Origin: Gammaproteobacteria bacterium
Lineage (GTDB): Bacteria; Pseudomonadota; Gammaproteobacteria; Competibacterales; Competibacteraceae
Direction of reading: 5' to 3'
NCBI GenBank assembly: GCA_020846135.1
Contig: JADLEK010000053.1
Coordinates: 124,001 to 188,000 of the forward strand
DNA length: 64,000 nt
A program made the translations under genes and the position numbers. The notes under the pieces are model-generated. The model saw only the letters and a list, made by a program, of their open reading frames with translations. It did not search any database and was not told the DNA's origin. This document shows, piece after piece, positions 11,405 through 21,607 of this stretch; position 1 is the stretch's first letter, and every line of letters starts with the position of its first letter.

Positions 11405-12426
11405 GACTGCGCCCCGACCAACTCGCCGGCCATTTCCGCAAGAGCCTGGCCTCGATCTATCTGGTTTATGGCGAAGAATGGCTGATCGCCCAGGAAGCGG
11501 CTGATGCGATTCGCACCGCCGCGCGCGCCCGGGGCCATGACGAGCGGGAATGCCTGACTGTGGCGACCGGCTTTGACTGGAGCGCCTTGCGGCAACTGGC
11601 CGCCAGCCCGTCGCTGTTCGCCAATCGCCGCTTGCTGGAACTGCGGCTGGGCGAGGTCAAACCGGGCGAGGCCGGGAGCAAGGCGCTGGTTGACTATATC
11701 GGACATCCCGCCGATGACGCGGTGCTGCTGATCAGCGCCGGCAAACTCGACTGGCAAATGCAGAAAAGCCGCTGGTTCACGGCGCTGGATGAATCCGGAG
11801 TGCTGGTGCCAGCGGCGGCGGTGGAGTTGCGGCAACTGCCGGGCTGGATTGAAAAGCGGTTCCAGGCGCGGGGGCTGAAACCCACCCCGGAGGCCGTAGC
11901 GTTACTCAGTGAGCGGGTGGAAGGCAATCTGCTGGCCGCCGCGCAGGAAATCGACAAGCTCGACTTGAGCGTGAGTGACCGGCAAGTGACCGCCGAAACG
12001 GTGATGGCGGCGGTGGGCGACAGTTCCCGATTCAGCATCTATGATTTTGTTGATGCGGCGCTCTTGGGTCAGCCAGAGCGGACAGTGCGGATTCTGAACG
12101 GCTTGCGCGGCGAAGGCGTCGAGCCGGTGCTGGTCAACTGGGCCTTGCACCGCGAAGTCCGCATCATCAATGCCCTGGCCTTCGCCCGCAGTCAGCGCCA
12201 ATCGCTGGACCCGGTATTCACCGTCCATAAGGTCTGGGACAAACGCAAGCTACCGCTGAACCAGACTTTGCAACGCCTGAGCTTGACCGATTGCCGCTGC
12301 CTGTTGCGCGAGTGCGCCCGGACTGACCGGATCATCAAGGGCATGGAACCGGGATCGCCGTGGGAAGCGCTGCTGGCCAATGGTTTGCGATTGGCGGGGA
12401 TAGAACTGTTTGCCGAGGCGCTGTAA
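11401..12426 (+). CDS. holA: DNA polymerase III delta subunit
   Basis: Subunit of the clamp loader that opens the beta sliding clamp. The product has 341 residues, the normal length. The N-terminal RecA-like fold starts with [25 protein letters not shown]. Conserved features are [13 protein letters not shown], the [14 protein letters not shown] segment that begins the lid/collar region, and the C-terminal [10 protein letters not shown]. Its start overlaps the lptE stop by ATGA, so the two are translationally coupled. Confidence 0.95.
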   Translation: MRLRPDQLAGHFRKSLASIYLVYGEEWLIAQEAADAIRTAARARGHDERECLTVATGFDWSALRQLAASPSLFANRRLLELRLGEVKPGEAGSKALVDYIGHPADDAVLLISAGKLDWQMQKSRWFTALDESGVLVPAAAVELRQLPGWIEKRFQARGLKPTPEAVALLSERVEGNLLAAAQEIDKLDLSVSDRQVTAETVMAAVGDSSRFSIYDFVDAALLGQPERTVRILNGLRGEGVEPVLVNWALHREVRIINALAFARSQRQSLDPVFTVHKVWDKRKLPLNQTLQRLSLTDCRCLLRECARTDRIIKGMEPGSPWEALLANGLRLAGIELFAEAL

Positions 12427-12451
12427 CCCGTATCGGTCAGGAGATCAAGTG

Positions 12452-13735
12452 ATGAACAATAGCAACCATGAAACGACCCTCGCCATCAGTCAGTACATGA
12501 CCGGCGTCGGGCAACGCGCCCGCGCAGCCTCACGGATCGTGGGTCGCGCCGATACCCGCGCCAAGGACGCTGCTCTGCGGGCTATCGCTGCTGTGCTGGA
12601 GGCGGCTGAGGAAGCACTGATCGCGGCGAACCGGCTGGATATGGACGCGGGCAGGGCATCCGGGCTGGAACCGGCGCTGCTGGATCGGCTGGAACTCACG
12701 CCCAAGGGCGTCAAGGCGATGGCGCAGGGCCTGCGTGAAGTCGCCGCCCAGACCGATCCGATTGGCGAAATCACCGATCTCAAATACCGCCCGTCGGGGA
12801 TTCAGGTCGGACGAATGCGGGTCCCGCTGGGGGTGATCGGCATCATTTACGAATCGCGCCCGAACGTGACCGCCGACGCCGCCGCACTGTGTTTGAAAGC
12901 CGGCAACGCGGCGATTTTGCGCGGCGGTTCCGAGGCGCTGCATTCCAACCAGGCCATTGCCGCCTGCATCCAGCAGGGTCTGGCCACCGCCGGGCTGCCT
13001 GCCGATGCGGTGCAAGTGATTGAAACCACTGATCGGGCGGCGGTCGGCGAACTGGTGCGGATGGCTGGATACATCGATGTGCTGGTGCCGCGCGGCGGCA
13101 AAGGCTTGATTGAGCGGATCAGCCGCGAAGCGCGGGTGCCGGTGATCAAGCATCTCGACGGCGTCTGCCATGTCTACATCGACGACCGAGCCGATCTCGA
13201 CAAGGCGATAGCGGTCGCCTACAACGCCAAAACCCAGCGCTACGGCACCTGCAATACCATGGAAACGCTGCTGGTGGCGGAAGGCATCGCTGACCGGGTC
13301 TTGCCAGCGCTGGGCCGGCTGTACCAAAAAGCCGGGGTAGAACTGCGCGGCTGTCCCAAAACTCGCGATCTATTGCCGCAGGCCAAGGTTGCGACAGAAG
13401 AGGACTGGTGCGCCGAATATCTCGCTCCGATTCTGGCGGTGCGGGTGGTCAGGGATATGGACGAGGCGATGCAGCACATTACCGCCTACGGCTCGGCCCA
13501 CACCGACGCGATTATCACGGAGGACTACAGCCGGGCGCGGCGGTTTTTGCGTGAGGTGGATTCGAGTTCGGTGATGGTCAACGCTTCAACCCGCTTTGCC
13601 GACGGCGGCGAATACGGGCTGGGCGCGGAAATCGGCATCAGCACCGACAAGTTGCACGCCCGTGGCCCGGTCGGGGTGGAAGGCTTGACGACGCTGAAAT
13701 TTGTGGTGCTGGGCGATGGCCAGATCCGCCAGTAG
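12452..13735 (+). CDS. proA: Gamma-glutamyl phosphate reductase
   Basis: Second step of proline synthesis: NADPH-dependent reduction of gamma-glutamyl phosphate to glutamate semialdehyde. It belongs to the aldehyde dehydrogenase superfamily, with the catalytic Cys in [14 protein letters not shown] and the [16 protein letters not shown] cofactor region. The ATG at 12452 has an AGGAG site (12440-12444) and gives 427 residues; a frame start at 12410 would overlap holA and is unlikely. No proB is present in the window. Confidence 0.96.
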   Translation: MNNSNHETTLAISQYMTGVGQRARAASRIVGRADTRAKDAALRAIAAVLEAAEEALIAANRLDMDAGRASGLEPALLDRLELTPKGVKAMAQGLREVAAQTDPIGEITDLKYRPSGIQVGRMRVPLGVIGIIYESRPNVTADAAALCLKAGNAAILRGGSEALHSNQAIAACIQQGLATAGLPADAVQVIETTDRAAVGELVRMAGYIDVLVPRGGKGLIERISREARVPVIKHLDGVCHVYIDDRADLDKAIAVAYNAKTQRYGTCNTMETLLVAEGIADRVLPALGRLYQKAGVELRGCPKTRDLLPQAKVATEEDWCAEYLAPILAVRVVRDMDEAMQHITAYGSAHTDAIITEDYSRARRFLREVDSSSVMVNASTRFADGGEYGLGAEIGISTDKLHARGPVGVEGLTTLKFVVLGDGQIRQ

Positions 13736-13744
13736 GTCTGTCAG

Positions 13745-14332
13745 ATGAAGCCCCGCAACGTCGCGATTCTGCTGTTTGATGACGTGGAGGTGCTGGATTT
13801 CGCTGGCCCGTTCGAGGTGTTTGCAGTCGCCAGCGAATTGCACGACTACGCCCTGTTCCGGGTGTTCACTGTCGCCGCATCCGCTGGACCGATCCGCGCT
13901 CGCAATGGCCTTTCTGTTCTTCCCGACTATCCGCTGGAAAGCGCCCCTCGTCCCGATGTCCTGATTATTCCCGGCGGCGGCGGCACCCGCGCCCTGATGC
14001 ATAACACGGCAATCTGTGGCTGGATCGCCGCCGCTGCCGGGCAGGCCGAATTGACGCTGTCGGTGTGTTCCGGGGCGCTGCTGCTGGCCAAGGCCGGGTT
14101 ATTGGCGGGATTGCGGGCGACCACCCATCATCAGGCCATTGATCTGCTTCGGGAAGTGGCCCCAGATACCGAAGTTCTCGCCGGCGAACGGTATGTGGAC
14201 AATGGCCGGATCGTGACCGCCGCCGGGATTTCCGCCGGAATTGACGCCAGTTTGTATGTCGTCGGACGATTGTGTGGAGAAGAGGTCAGCACTCGCACGG
14301 CTGCTTATATGGAATATTGCGTTAGTCGGTGA
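13745..14332 (+). CDS. DJ-1/PfpI (GATase1-like) family protein
   Basis: A 195-residue protein of the DJ-1/ThiJ/PfpI superfamily. The nucleophile elbow SVCSGALLLAKAG contains the conserved Cys, and the N-terminus (VAILLFDDVEVLDFAGPFEVF) matches the amidase-like domain found in GlxA-type regulators and isonitrile hydratases. There is no helix-turn-helix extension, so a regulator role is unlikely. The substrate is unknown. It starts nine bases after proA. Confidence 0.85.
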   Translation: MKPRNVAILLFDDVEVLDFAGPFEVFAVASELHDYALFRVFTVAASAGPIRARNGLSVLPDYPLESAPRPDVLIIPGGGGTRALMHNTAICGWIAAAAGQAELTLSVCSGALLLAKAGLLAGLRATTHHQAIDLLREVAPDTEVLAGERYVDNGRIVTAAGISAGIDASLYVVGRLCGEEVSTRTAAYMEYCVSR

Positions 14333-14397
14333 CTCTGCCTACCCATGCCATCCGCCGTATTCCGCCCGGACCGACCGCAATGATGGGAGGCTAGATC

Positions 14398-15072
14398 ATG
14401 ACGTCCATGTCCCCCCATCCCATTGGCATTCTCGGCGGCACCTTTGATCCGATTCATTACGGCCATTTGCGCCCAGCGCTGGATTTACTCGAAGAACTGG
14501 AACTGGCCGAGGTTCGCTTTATTCCTTGCCGGATTCCGGCCCATCGCGGAACCCCGCTGATTACCGCTGAACAACGCCTGGCGCTGGCGCGGCTGGCGAC
14601 CGTTGGTCAACCCGGCTTTGTCACCGACGACCGGGAGCTGCGCCGCGACGGTCTGTCCTATATGTTCGATACTCTGGCGTCATTACGCGAGGAACTTGGC
14701 GACTCAATCCCGCTTTGTCTGATCCTCGGTACCGATGCCTTCCGGGAACTGCACACCTGGCATCGCTGGCAGGAACTGCCAAAACTGGCGCATATCGTAG
14801 TGATGCAGCGACCCGGCCTGCTCAAACCGCTGGTTCCGATCCTGGAAGCCTTCACTACGCCGCGAGTGGTTTATGACCGGTTTGCCTTGCGACAAAAACC
14901 GGCAGGCGGCATCCTGTTTCAGTCGGTGACGCAATTGGGCATTTCCGCCACCCAGATTCGCGCCCTGTTAGCGCGAGGTCAATCGCCACGCTATTTACTG
15001 CCGGATGCGGTCTTAGCCTCTATCCATGCCCAGGCGCTCTACCAGCAGAACAATCAGCCTATTGGCCTTTAG
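14398..15072 (+). CDS. nadD: Nicotinate-nucleotide adenylyltransferase
   Basis: NAD biosynthesis: adenylates nicotinate mononucleotide. The nucleotidyltransferase motif GGTFDPIHYGH is at the N-terminus and the ISATQIR motif is near the C-terminus. The length of 224 residues is standard. A ribosome site GGGAGG precedes the ATG at 14398; a second ATG at 14407 is also possible. The stop codon lies inside a degenerate heptamer repeat. The order nadD-rsfS-rlmH is conserved in gammaproteobacteria. Confidence 0.95.
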   Translation: MTSMSPHPIGILGGTFDPIHYGHLRPALDLLEELELAEVRFIPCRIPAHRGTPLITAEQRLALARLATVGQPGFVTDDRELRRDGLSYMFDTLASLREELGDSIPLCLILGTDAFRELHTWHRWQELPKLAHIVVMQRPGLLKPLVPILEAFTTPRVVYDRFALRQKPAGGILFQSVTQLGISATQIRALLARGQSPRYLLPDAVLASIHAQALYQQNNQPIGL

Positions 15073-15096
15073 CCTTCTTTAGCCTTTAACCTTTAC
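15066..15096. repeat. Degenerate CCTTTAG heptamer repeat over the nadD stop
   Basis: CCTTTAG, CCTT, CTTTAG, CCTTTAA and CCTTTAC follow in series from 15066 to 15096. The first copy contains the nadD stop codon TAG. The same unit occurs as five exact copies at 28648-28682. Confidence 0.6.
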
Positions 15097-15105
15097 TGGA
15101 ACTCC

Positions 15106-15459
15106 ATGCAGCTTGAAACCTTGCAAACCATCGTTGTGAACGCCCTGGAAGAAGTCAAAGCCCAGGATATCAAAGTGCTAGATGTGCGCCGCATCGCTAG
15201 TTTTACCGACCTGATGATCATCGCCAGCGGTAGCTCGACCCGTCAGGTCAAAGCCCTGGCCGACAAAGTCGTTGAAAAATGCACCACCGCCGGGGTTCGC
15301 CCGCTCGGTGTCGAAGGGCAGCAGGAAGCCGAATGGGTGCTGGTCGATCTAGTGGACATTGTGGTTCACGTCATGCTGCCCCAGACCCGCGATTTCTATA
15401 ATCTCGAAAAGCTGTGGACGGTGGATGCCAACCCGGCATTACGCCTCGCGACGGGGTGA
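15106..15459 (+). CDS. rsfS: Ribosomal silencing factor RsfS (RsfA/Iojap family)
   Basis: Binds ribosomal protein uL14 and blocks subunit joining when nutrients are scarce. The product has 117 residues with the family signature DLMIIASGSSTRQVKALADKV and the later DIVVHVMLPQTRDFYNLEKLW. The stop overlaps the rlmH start by GTGA. Confidence 0.96.
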   Translation: MQLETLQTIVVNALEEVKAQDIKVLDVRRIASFTDLMIIASGSSTRQVKALADKVVEKCTTAGVRPLGVEGQQEAEWVLVDLVDIVVHVMLPQTRDFYNLEKLWTVDANPALRLATG

Positions 15460-15926
15460 AAATCCACCTGCTAGCGGTCGGGACCCGGATGCCGGACTGG
15501 ATCAAAGCCGGTTATGCCGACTATGCCGGGCGGCTCACGCGGGACTGCGCGCTGAACCTGATCGAGATTCCTGCCGGGCAACGCGGCGGCAATCCCGATC
15601 TGGCCCGCCTCATTCGCGCTGAAGGCGAACGACTGCTGGCGGCGGTTCCAGCGCACTCCCGCCTGATCGCTCTGGATGAACGCGGTCAGCAATGGAACAC
15701 TGCGGAATTGGCCGCTCAGTTGTCGGGCTGGTTGCGCGAGGGCGGCGATGTCAGTCTGCTGATCGGCGGCCCGGATGGACTGGATTCCGCCTGCCGCGAC
15801 CGCGCCGCTCAACGCTGGTCGCTGTCACGATTGACCTTGCCCCATCCTTTGGTGCGGGTCGTCGTCGCCGAACAGCTTTACCGGGCCTGGAGCCTGCTGC
15901 ATCATCATCCCTACCACCGCGCTTGA
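15456..15926 (+). CDS. rlmH: 23S rRNA pseudouridine-1915 N3-methyltransferase RlmH
   Basis: SPOUT-class methyltransferase acting on helix 69 of 23S rRNA. The product has 156 residues against 155 in E. coli. It has the VKIHLLAVGTRMPDW N-terminus, the SAM-binding trefoil segment LLIGGPDGLD and the C-terminal VVVAEQLYRAWSLLHHHPYH. The start is the GTG at 15456, overlapping the rsfS stop. An ATG upstream at 15414 lies inside rsfS and would add 14 foreign residues. Confidence 0.95.
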   Translation: MKIHLLAVGTRMPDWIKAGYADYAGRLTRDCALNLIEIPAGQRGGNPDLARLIRAEGERLLAAVPAHSRLIALDERGQQWNTAELAAQLSGWLREGGDVSLLIGGPDGLDSACRDRAAQRWSLSRLTLPHPLVRVVVAEQLYRAWSLLHHHPYHRA

Positions 15927-15929
15927 CCG

Positions 15930-16517
15930 ATGCCCGCCTTCGTCTATCTGGCTTCCGCCTCGCCCCGCCGCCGCGAATTGCTCCGCCAAATCGGTGTTTC
16001 CTATCGCCGGTTGCCGGTCGCCGTGGATGAAACCCCGCTCCCCGCCGAAAATCCTCATGCTTATGTGGCCCGACTAGCGCTGCTCAAGGCGCAGACCGGC
16101 TTGCAGAGTCTGAATCCGCATCAACGCCAGCGCCATCCGGTACTGGGCGCCGACACTGCCGTGATTCTGGACGGGGCGATTCTCGGCAAACCGGGCAACC
16201 GCACTGAGGGGCTGGCGATGCTGGCTCGGCTATCCGGGCGCGAACATCAGGTCTTGAGCGCGGTCGCCTTGGCAACCTTGCAGCGTGATGTGGTCAAGGT
16301 TCAGGAAAGCCGGGTCCGTTTTCGTGAACTGTCACCTGCTGAATGCGCCGCTTACTGGGACACCGGCGAACCCGGCGACAAAGCCGGCGGTTACGCGATT
16401 CAGGGTCGGGCGGCAACCTTTATCACCGAATTGCGCGGCAGCTATTCCGGCGTCATGGGGCTGCCGCTGTTTGAAACTGCTGAACTGCTGCGGGAGTTCG
16501 GCCTTCACCTTTTCTGA
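15930..16517 (+). CDS. maf: Maf-family nucleoside triphosphate pyrophosphatase
   Basis: House-cleaning pyrophosphatase that hydrolyses non-canonical or dTTP/UTP nucleotides. Features are the [17 protein letters not shown]-terminus, [12 protein letters not shown], and the C-terminal [16 protein letters not shown]. The 195 residues and the position directly before rng match the YhdE-type Maf of enterobacteria, also located next to rng. It begins three bases after rlmH. Confidence 0.93.
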   Translation: MPAFVYLASASPRRRELLRQIGVSYRRLPVAVDETPLPAENPHAYVARLALLKAQTGLQSLNPHQRQRHPVLGADTAVILDGAILGKPGNRTEGLAMLARLSGREHQVLSAVALATLQRDVVKVQESRVRFRELSPAECAAYWDTGEPGDKAGGYAIQGRAATFITELRGSYSGVMGLPLFETAELLREFGLHLF

Positions 16518-18029
16518 ATGGAATTGAACCGTATGACTACCCGCACTGAAGGCGGCACTGGCGACGACATTCTGATTAATGTCACCCCCCGCGAAACCCG
16601 GGTCGCCGTGGTCGAGAACGGCGTCCTCCAAGAAATCCTCATCGAACGGGCCGGCAAACGCGGCCTGGTCGGCAATATCTACCAAGGGCGAGTCTGCCGG
16701 GTGTTGCCCGGCATGGAGGCGGCTTTCGTCGACATCGGGCTGGAACGCGCCGCGTTTCTGCATGTTTCCGACATTCGCCCTGAAACGCCGCCTGACGTGG
16801 ACGAAACCAACAGCGACCGCACCGAACCGGTGATTACCGATTTGGTGCGCGAGGGCCAGGAACTGGTGGTGCAGGTGATTAAAGATCCTATCGGCACCAA
16901 AGGGGCGCGGCTGACCACCCATATCACCCTGCCCTCCCGCTTTCTGGTGTTTCTGGCCGATGCTGACATGGCCGGAGTGTCGGTCAAGATTGACGGCGAA
17001 CGCGAACGGCAGCGCTTGAAAGAGACGGTCAACGCCTTCCGGGCGGAATTGGGCGGTGGCTACATTGTGCGCACCGCTGCCGAAGGCGCGGAACCGGAGG
17101 CCTTGCGCGCTGATATGCAGTTTCTGCAACGGCTATGGCAGTCGATCCGCGAGCGGATCAGTCAGACTTCCGGTATCGGCGTGTTGTATGAAGATCTGCC
17201 GCTGGTGCTGCGGGTGTTGCGCGATTTCGTCGGCGACAGTGTGGAAAAAGTCCGCATCGACTCCCGCGAGACCTGCCAGCGGATGCTGCAATTCGCCGAT
17301 CAGTTCGTCCCCGATATGGCCCCACGGCTGGAACACTATCCCGGCGAACGGCCGATTTTCGAGCTGTACGGGATTGAAGACGAGATTCAGCGGGCGCTGG
17401 GTAAAAAGGTGCCACTCAAGTCCGGCGGCTATCTGGTGGTCGATCAGACCGAAGCGATGACCACCATTGACGTCAATACCGGCGCGTATGTCGGCCATCG
17501 CAATCTCGAAGAAACCATTTTCAAGACCAATCTGGAAGCCTCAGCCGCTATTGCCCGGCAACTGCGACTGCGGAATCTGGGCGGGATCATCATCCTCGAC
17601 TTCATCGACATGCTCAGTGAAGAACACCGTCAGGCGGTGCTGAAATCACTGGAAAAGCATCTGGAGAAGGATCGGGCCAGAAGCCATATTTCCCAGGTGT
17701 CGCCGCTGGGGCTGGTGGAAATGACCCGCAAGCGCACCCGCGAAAGCCTCGAACAGGTGCTATGCGAGCCGTGTCCGCTCTGCGACGGGCGCGGTACGAT
17801 CAAGACCGCAGAAACCGTGTGTTACGAAATTTTCCGCGAACTGCTGCGCGAAACCCGCCAGTATTCACCGCGCCAGTTCATCGTGCTGGCCGCGCCTGAT
17901 GTAGTCGATGCGATGCTGGATCACGAATCGACCAGCGTGGCGCAACTGGAAGCCTTCATCGGCATCCCGATCAAGTTTCAGGCCGAAACCCTTTACACCC
18001 GCGAGCAATATGACGTGGTGCTGATGTGA
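16518..18029 (+). CDS. rng: Ribonuclease G
   Basis: Endoribonuclease of the RNase E/G family that matures the 16S rRNA 5' end and decays mRNAs. It has an S1-like domain (GNIYQGRVCRVLPGMEAAFVDIG, about residues 50-75), the catalytic region TTIDVNTGAYVG, and the metal site DFIDML. The zinc-link-type motif CEPCPLCDGRG is near the C-terminus. It has 503 residues. The first ATG at 16518 follows the maf stop directly without a strong ribosome site; the ATG at 16533 gives a more typical N-terminus. The stop overlaps yhdP by GTGA. Confidence 0.95.
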   Translation: MELNRMTTRTEGGTGDDILINVTPRETRVAVVENGVLQEILIERAGKRGLVGNIYQGRVCRVLPGMEAAFVDIGLERAAFLHVSDIRPETPPDVDETNSDRTEPVITDLVREGQELVVQVIKDPIGTKGARLTTHITLPSRFLVFLADADMAGVSVKIDGERERQRLKETVNAFRAELGGGYIVRTAAEGAEPEALRADMQFLQRLWQSIRERISQTSGIGVLYEDLPLVLRVLRDFVGDSVEKVRIDSRETCQRMLQFADQFVPDMAPRLEHYPGERPIFELYGIEDEIQRALGKKVPLKSGGYLVVDQTEAMTTIDVNTGAYVGHRNLEETIFKTNLEASAAIARQLRLRNLGGIIILDFIDMLSEEHRQAVLKSLEKHLEKDRARSHISQVSPLGLVEMTRKRTRESLEQVLCEPCPLCDGRGTIKTAETVCYEIFRELLRETRQYSPRQFIVLAAPDVVDAMLDHESTSVAQLEAFIGIPIKFQAETLYTREQYDVVLM

Positions 18030-21000
18030 CCCGACCGCCGTCGGGCGCGCTCCGCCGCGCTTGGCGCTGGACCCGCTGGCTGATTCTGGGGCTGCTATTG
18101 CCGCTATTGCTGCTGGCCGGGTTCGGGCAATGGTGGCTGTTGCCACGGCTGAACGACTACCGCGATTCGCTGGCTGCGATGCTAAGCGAGATGCTCCAGG
18201 TTCCGGTGCAAATCGACACCGTCGCCGGTGGCCAGGATGGGGGGCGACTGGCGCTACGGCTGCGCGGCGTCACCCTCCACCATCCACAAACCGGCGCAAC
18301 GCTGGCGCATTTCAGCCAAGCGACCGCAGCGCTGGACCTGTGGCGTTCGCTACAAGAATGGCGACCGGCGTTCAGCCATATCCGGCTGGAAGGGGCGAAT
18401 CTGACCTTGGAGCAGGGGCCGGATGGCGCGCCACGGTTGCGGACTGACGCCAGCTCGACCGAAACCGCATCGACCTTGCCGGAGATCGCCCGGTGGCTGT
18501 TTACGGTAGGGCGACTGGAAATTTTCGGCGAGCAACTGACCGTGCTGCGCCCGGATGGAACGACGTTCAATCTGCTGCATCCGTGGTTTCAGGTACGCGA
18601 GACCGGGAACGGTCAGCAACTGATCTTTACCACCGAGTTGCCCACCGAACGGGGCGAGCGGCTGCAATTGACCGTCGAGCGCGCGCCCAACCCTCCCGAA
18701 GTCTGGCAATGGCAAGGCCAGGTCCAATTCAACGATGGCAAAAACCAACCCACTTTCGAGTTACGGCAGACCGGGACCGCCTGGCAGGGCCATTTCCGCG
18801 ACTGGCGCGCCGAGGACCTATTGGCCTGGCTCTCGCCGTGGCTCGATGAGTCCGGCCAACACTGGCTGGTTCCGCTCGATCTGCGCGGTGCATTGCCGGA
18901 CATCACGGTTCAGCTCGATCCGGTGGCCGAAAGTTTTACCGCGACGGTGCAGTTCCATGAACTCGCCTCGCGATCGGTACACCGTCTGCCCGGATTCGCC
19001 GGTCTCACCGGAACGCTGACCATCTCCCCGGATGGTGGTCGGCTTGAACTGGATAGCCATCAGCTCAGGATCGATACTGCCGGTCTGCTCCGCGCTCCGA
19101 TCACCCTCGATACCCTGAAGGGCGTCCTGAACGGGCAACGCTCTGCACAAGGCTGGACGCTGGACAGCCCCGGCATCGCACTGGCCAACCCCGATCTAAC
19201 TATGCAGGTCTCAGGCAGCGCGACCCTGCCTGACGAAGGCGAGCTGGCGTTGAACTTGCGCGGCCAGTATCACTTCCAGATTGGGGCGGTGCGGCGTTAT
19301 CTCCCGTTCACGGCGATTCCAGCGGATGGGTTGGCCTGGCTGGATCAGGCGCTGGTGAGTGGCCGGGCGACCGGCGGCGAGTTCATCTTGCGCGGACTGC
19401 CGGGCCAGTTTCCCTTCGATCACGGCGAGGGCCTGCTTGAAACCCGCTTCCAAGTTGAGAACATGGTGCTGGACTACACGCCCGGCTGGCCGCGATTGGA
19501 GAAACTGGAAGCAGCGGTGACATTTCGCAACCGGACCTTGCAGGTCGAAGCGAGCAGTGGCCGGTTACTGGACGCCCAGGTCGAGCGGATCACCGCCCGG
19601 ATTGATGATCTGGCCGAGTCAGTGGTGCAGGTCAAGGGCCGGGTCAAAGGTCCCAGCGCCAGTATGTGGCGGGCATTTCAGGACAGTCCGGCAGGCCGCG
19701 ATCTCAAAGAGGATCTGCCTAATCCACGCTGGACCGGAACCAGTACGCTCGATCTGGAGTTGAGCATTCCTCTGGACCCGCGTCCCAACCAGGTGCGTGG
19801 TCGAGTGGGATTGCTGGACAATGGCTTGACGCTACCGGCTTGGAATCTCGACCTGGAGCGGTTGCGCGGCGAAGCGCGGTTTACCGGCTCCGGTCTGGAG
19901 GCCAAAGACCTGCGGGCCACCTTGCGCGGCGAATCGGTGCGGCTCGATCTCGTATTGGCTGGACGTGAGGGTCGGCGCGAGCTGCAAACCCGGCTGCGTG
20001 GCCGGTTGGAAATATCCGCCCTGCTCGGTGAATCCGCGACGCTGCTGGAGCCGTATCTGAGCGGCAAGGCCGATTGGGAAACCCTGCTGACCATTCCCAC
20101 CGGACGCCGCGACCGGCGCGATGCTGCGCCGGCCTTCGCGCTGGAGATCAACTCGGACTTGCGCGGCATGACAGTTCAATTACCCGAACCGCTCGGCAAA
20201 CCCGCCAGCGAAGCCCGTCCGCTGAAACTGCGGTTGCAACCGCGTGAACGCGAAACCCTGGAATTGACCCTGGGCTATGGCGAAGAAACTCAGGCCGTGC
20301 TGGCGCTGGTCGGCAAGCCGGAGAATCTTCGGCTGGAGCGCGGCGAACTGCGGATTAACGCTGGCGTGGCCAAGGCGCCGGCAACGCCCGGACTGACCGT
20401 CATCGCCAACCTGCCGCGCTGGGCCTTGACCGCCCTGCCGGCCCTGCCGACCACCACGGCTGTCCCGGCGGGCGCACTCCTGAACCGGATCGACGCCAGA
20501 ATTGATCAACTGTTGATTGCCGACCAGGCGTTTCCCAACGTGACCCTGCGAGCCAATTATGAATCCGACGGGTTACGCATTGAACTGGACGGCAAAACGC
20601 TGGCAGGACGGATCACAGCGCCGGATCAGCCCACGCCGCAACAGCCCGTCAATATCGACTTGCAACGGTTGCACTTGCGGCGGGCTGAACCGGGGACTCC
20701 TACGGATCGGTCGGAACCGGGGCCAGAACCCGACCCGCGCCGATTGCCGCCGCTGGTGCTAACCACCGTCGATCTGCGGCTGAATGATGTCGCCCTGGGC
20801 CAATTACGGCTGACCGCGCTGCCCCAGGCGGACGACGCCCGCCGTTTTGAACTGGCGCTGCACGCCGAACAGCAGCAGATCAGCGCCAGCGGCGAATGGC
20901 GACGAACACCCAACGGCCACGCGTCCCGCTTGCAGGCCACCTTGCACAGTCCAGCCATTGGCGAAACCCTGACTGCTTTCGGCTACCCTGGCGCTGGCAT

Positions 21001-21541
21001 CGCCCGAGGTAAAACCGAGGCGGAACTGATTGCCCAATGGCCGGCGGCCTTACCCGATTTCACGCTGGAGCGGATCGAGGGTGTGCTGACTTTCCAAGTC
21101 GGCCCTGGCCAGTTGCTGGACCTTGAGCCGGGCATGGGACGAATGGTCGGGTTGTTCAACGTGCAGAACCTGATCCGCCGCCTGAGCCTGGATTTCAGCG
21201 ATCTGTTTCAACCCGGTATGGGCTTTGATCAAATCAGCGGCGCCATCACCTTCAAACGCGGCCAAGCCTACACCGACCGGTTGATCATGGATGCGCCTGC
21301 AGCGCAAATGCAGATGCAGGGCCGGATCGGTTTGCAAGCCCGCGACTACGATCAGCAAATCACGGTAACGCCACGCCTGGGCGGCGCGTTGCCGTTGGCG
21401 GGCGCATTAGCCGGCGGCCCGGCGGTGGGCGCGGCGGTGTTTTTGGCTGAACGGTTGCTGCAAAAGGGCATCGAAAATATCACCCGCTACCGTTATACCC
21501 TGAAAGGCTCTTGGGATAATCCGGTGCTGGAATCGCTGTAA
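18026..21541 (+). CDS. yhdP: YhdP-family AsmA-like envelope protein
   Basis: Large (1171 residues) inner-membrane-anchored protein with a single N-terminal transmembrane helix (LILGLLLPLLLLAGFGQWW, about residues 13-35). A long periplasmic repeating-beta-groove body follows (DUF3971/AsmA-like C-terminal region, ending in the LGGALPLAGALAGGPAVGAA segment). In E. coli, YhdP and its AsmA-family relatives TamB and YdbH move phospholipid to the outer membrane. The start is the GTG at 18026, coupled to rng. The rng-yhdP-nit order is conserved, but the tldD that often comes next is absent. Confidence 0.9.
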   Translation: MTRPPSGALRRAWRWTRWLILGLLLPLLLLAGFGQWWLLPRLNDYRDSLAAMLSEMLQVPVQIDTVAGGQDGGRLALRLRGVTLHHPQTGATLAHFSQATAALDLWRSLQEWRPAFSHIRLEGANLTLEQGPDGAPRLRTDASSTETASTLPEIARWLFTVGRLEIFGEQLTVLRPDGTTFNLLHPWFQVRETGNGQQLIFTTELPTERGERLQLTVERAPNPPEVWQWQGQVQFNDGKNQPTFELRQTGTAWQGHFRDWRAEDLLAWLSPWLDESGQHWLVPLDLRGALPDITVQLDPVAESFTATVQFHELASRSVHRLPGFAGLTGTLTISPDGGRLELDSHQLRIDTAGLLRAPITLDTLKGVLNGQRSAQGWTLDSPGIALANPDLTMQVSGSATLPDEGELALNLRGQYHFQIGAVRRYLPFTAIPADGLAWLDQALVSGRATGGEFILRGLPGQFPFDHGEGLLETRFQVENMVLDYTPGWPRLEKLEAAVTFRNRTLQVEASSGRLLDAQVERITARIDDLAESVVQVKGRVKGPSASMWRAFQDSPAGRDLKEDLPNPRWTGTSTLDLELSIPLDPRPNQVRGRVGLLDNGLTLPAWNLDLERLRGEARFTGSGLEAKDLRATLRGESVRLDLVLAGREGRRELQTRLRGRLEISALLGESATLLEPYLSGKADWETLLTIPTGRRDRRDAAPAFALEINSDLRGMTVQLPEPLGKPASEARPLKLRLQPRERETLELTLGYGEETQAVLALVGKPENLRLERGELRINAGVAKAPATPGLTVIANLPRWALTALPALPTTTAVPAGALLNRIDARIDQLLIADQAFPNVTLRANYESDGLRIELDGKTLAGRITAPDQPTPQQPVNIDLQRLHLRRAEPGTPTDRSEPGPEPDPRRLPPLVLTTVDLRLNDVALGQLRLTALPQADDARRFELALHAEQQQISASGEWRRTPNGHASRLQATLHSPAIGETLTAFGYPGAGIARGKTEAELIAQWPAALPDFTLERIEGVLTFQVGPGQLLDLEPGMGRMVGLFNVQNLIRRLSLDFSDLFQPGMGFDQISGAITFKRGQAYTDRLIMDAPAAQMQMQGRIGLQARDYDQQITVTPRLGGALPLAGALAGGPAVGAAVFLAERLLQKGIENITRYRYTLKGSWDNPVLESL

Positions 21542-21607
21542 GAACCCACCCCCGCGACCCCAACCAGGGCATTCGGGGGAGACCATTAGGCAAAGGGGAA
21601 CGCCATC

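Noticed and set aside
12530-13327. Long minus-strand frame (265 codons) opposite proA
   Set aside because: It lies entirely antisense to proA, which has its catalytic motif intact; no ribosome site or motif supports it.
16332-17129. Long minus-strand frame (265 codons) opposite maf and rng
   Set aside because: It mirrors two clearly coding genes with strong family motifs; antisense frames are common in GC-rich DNA and this one has no protein character.
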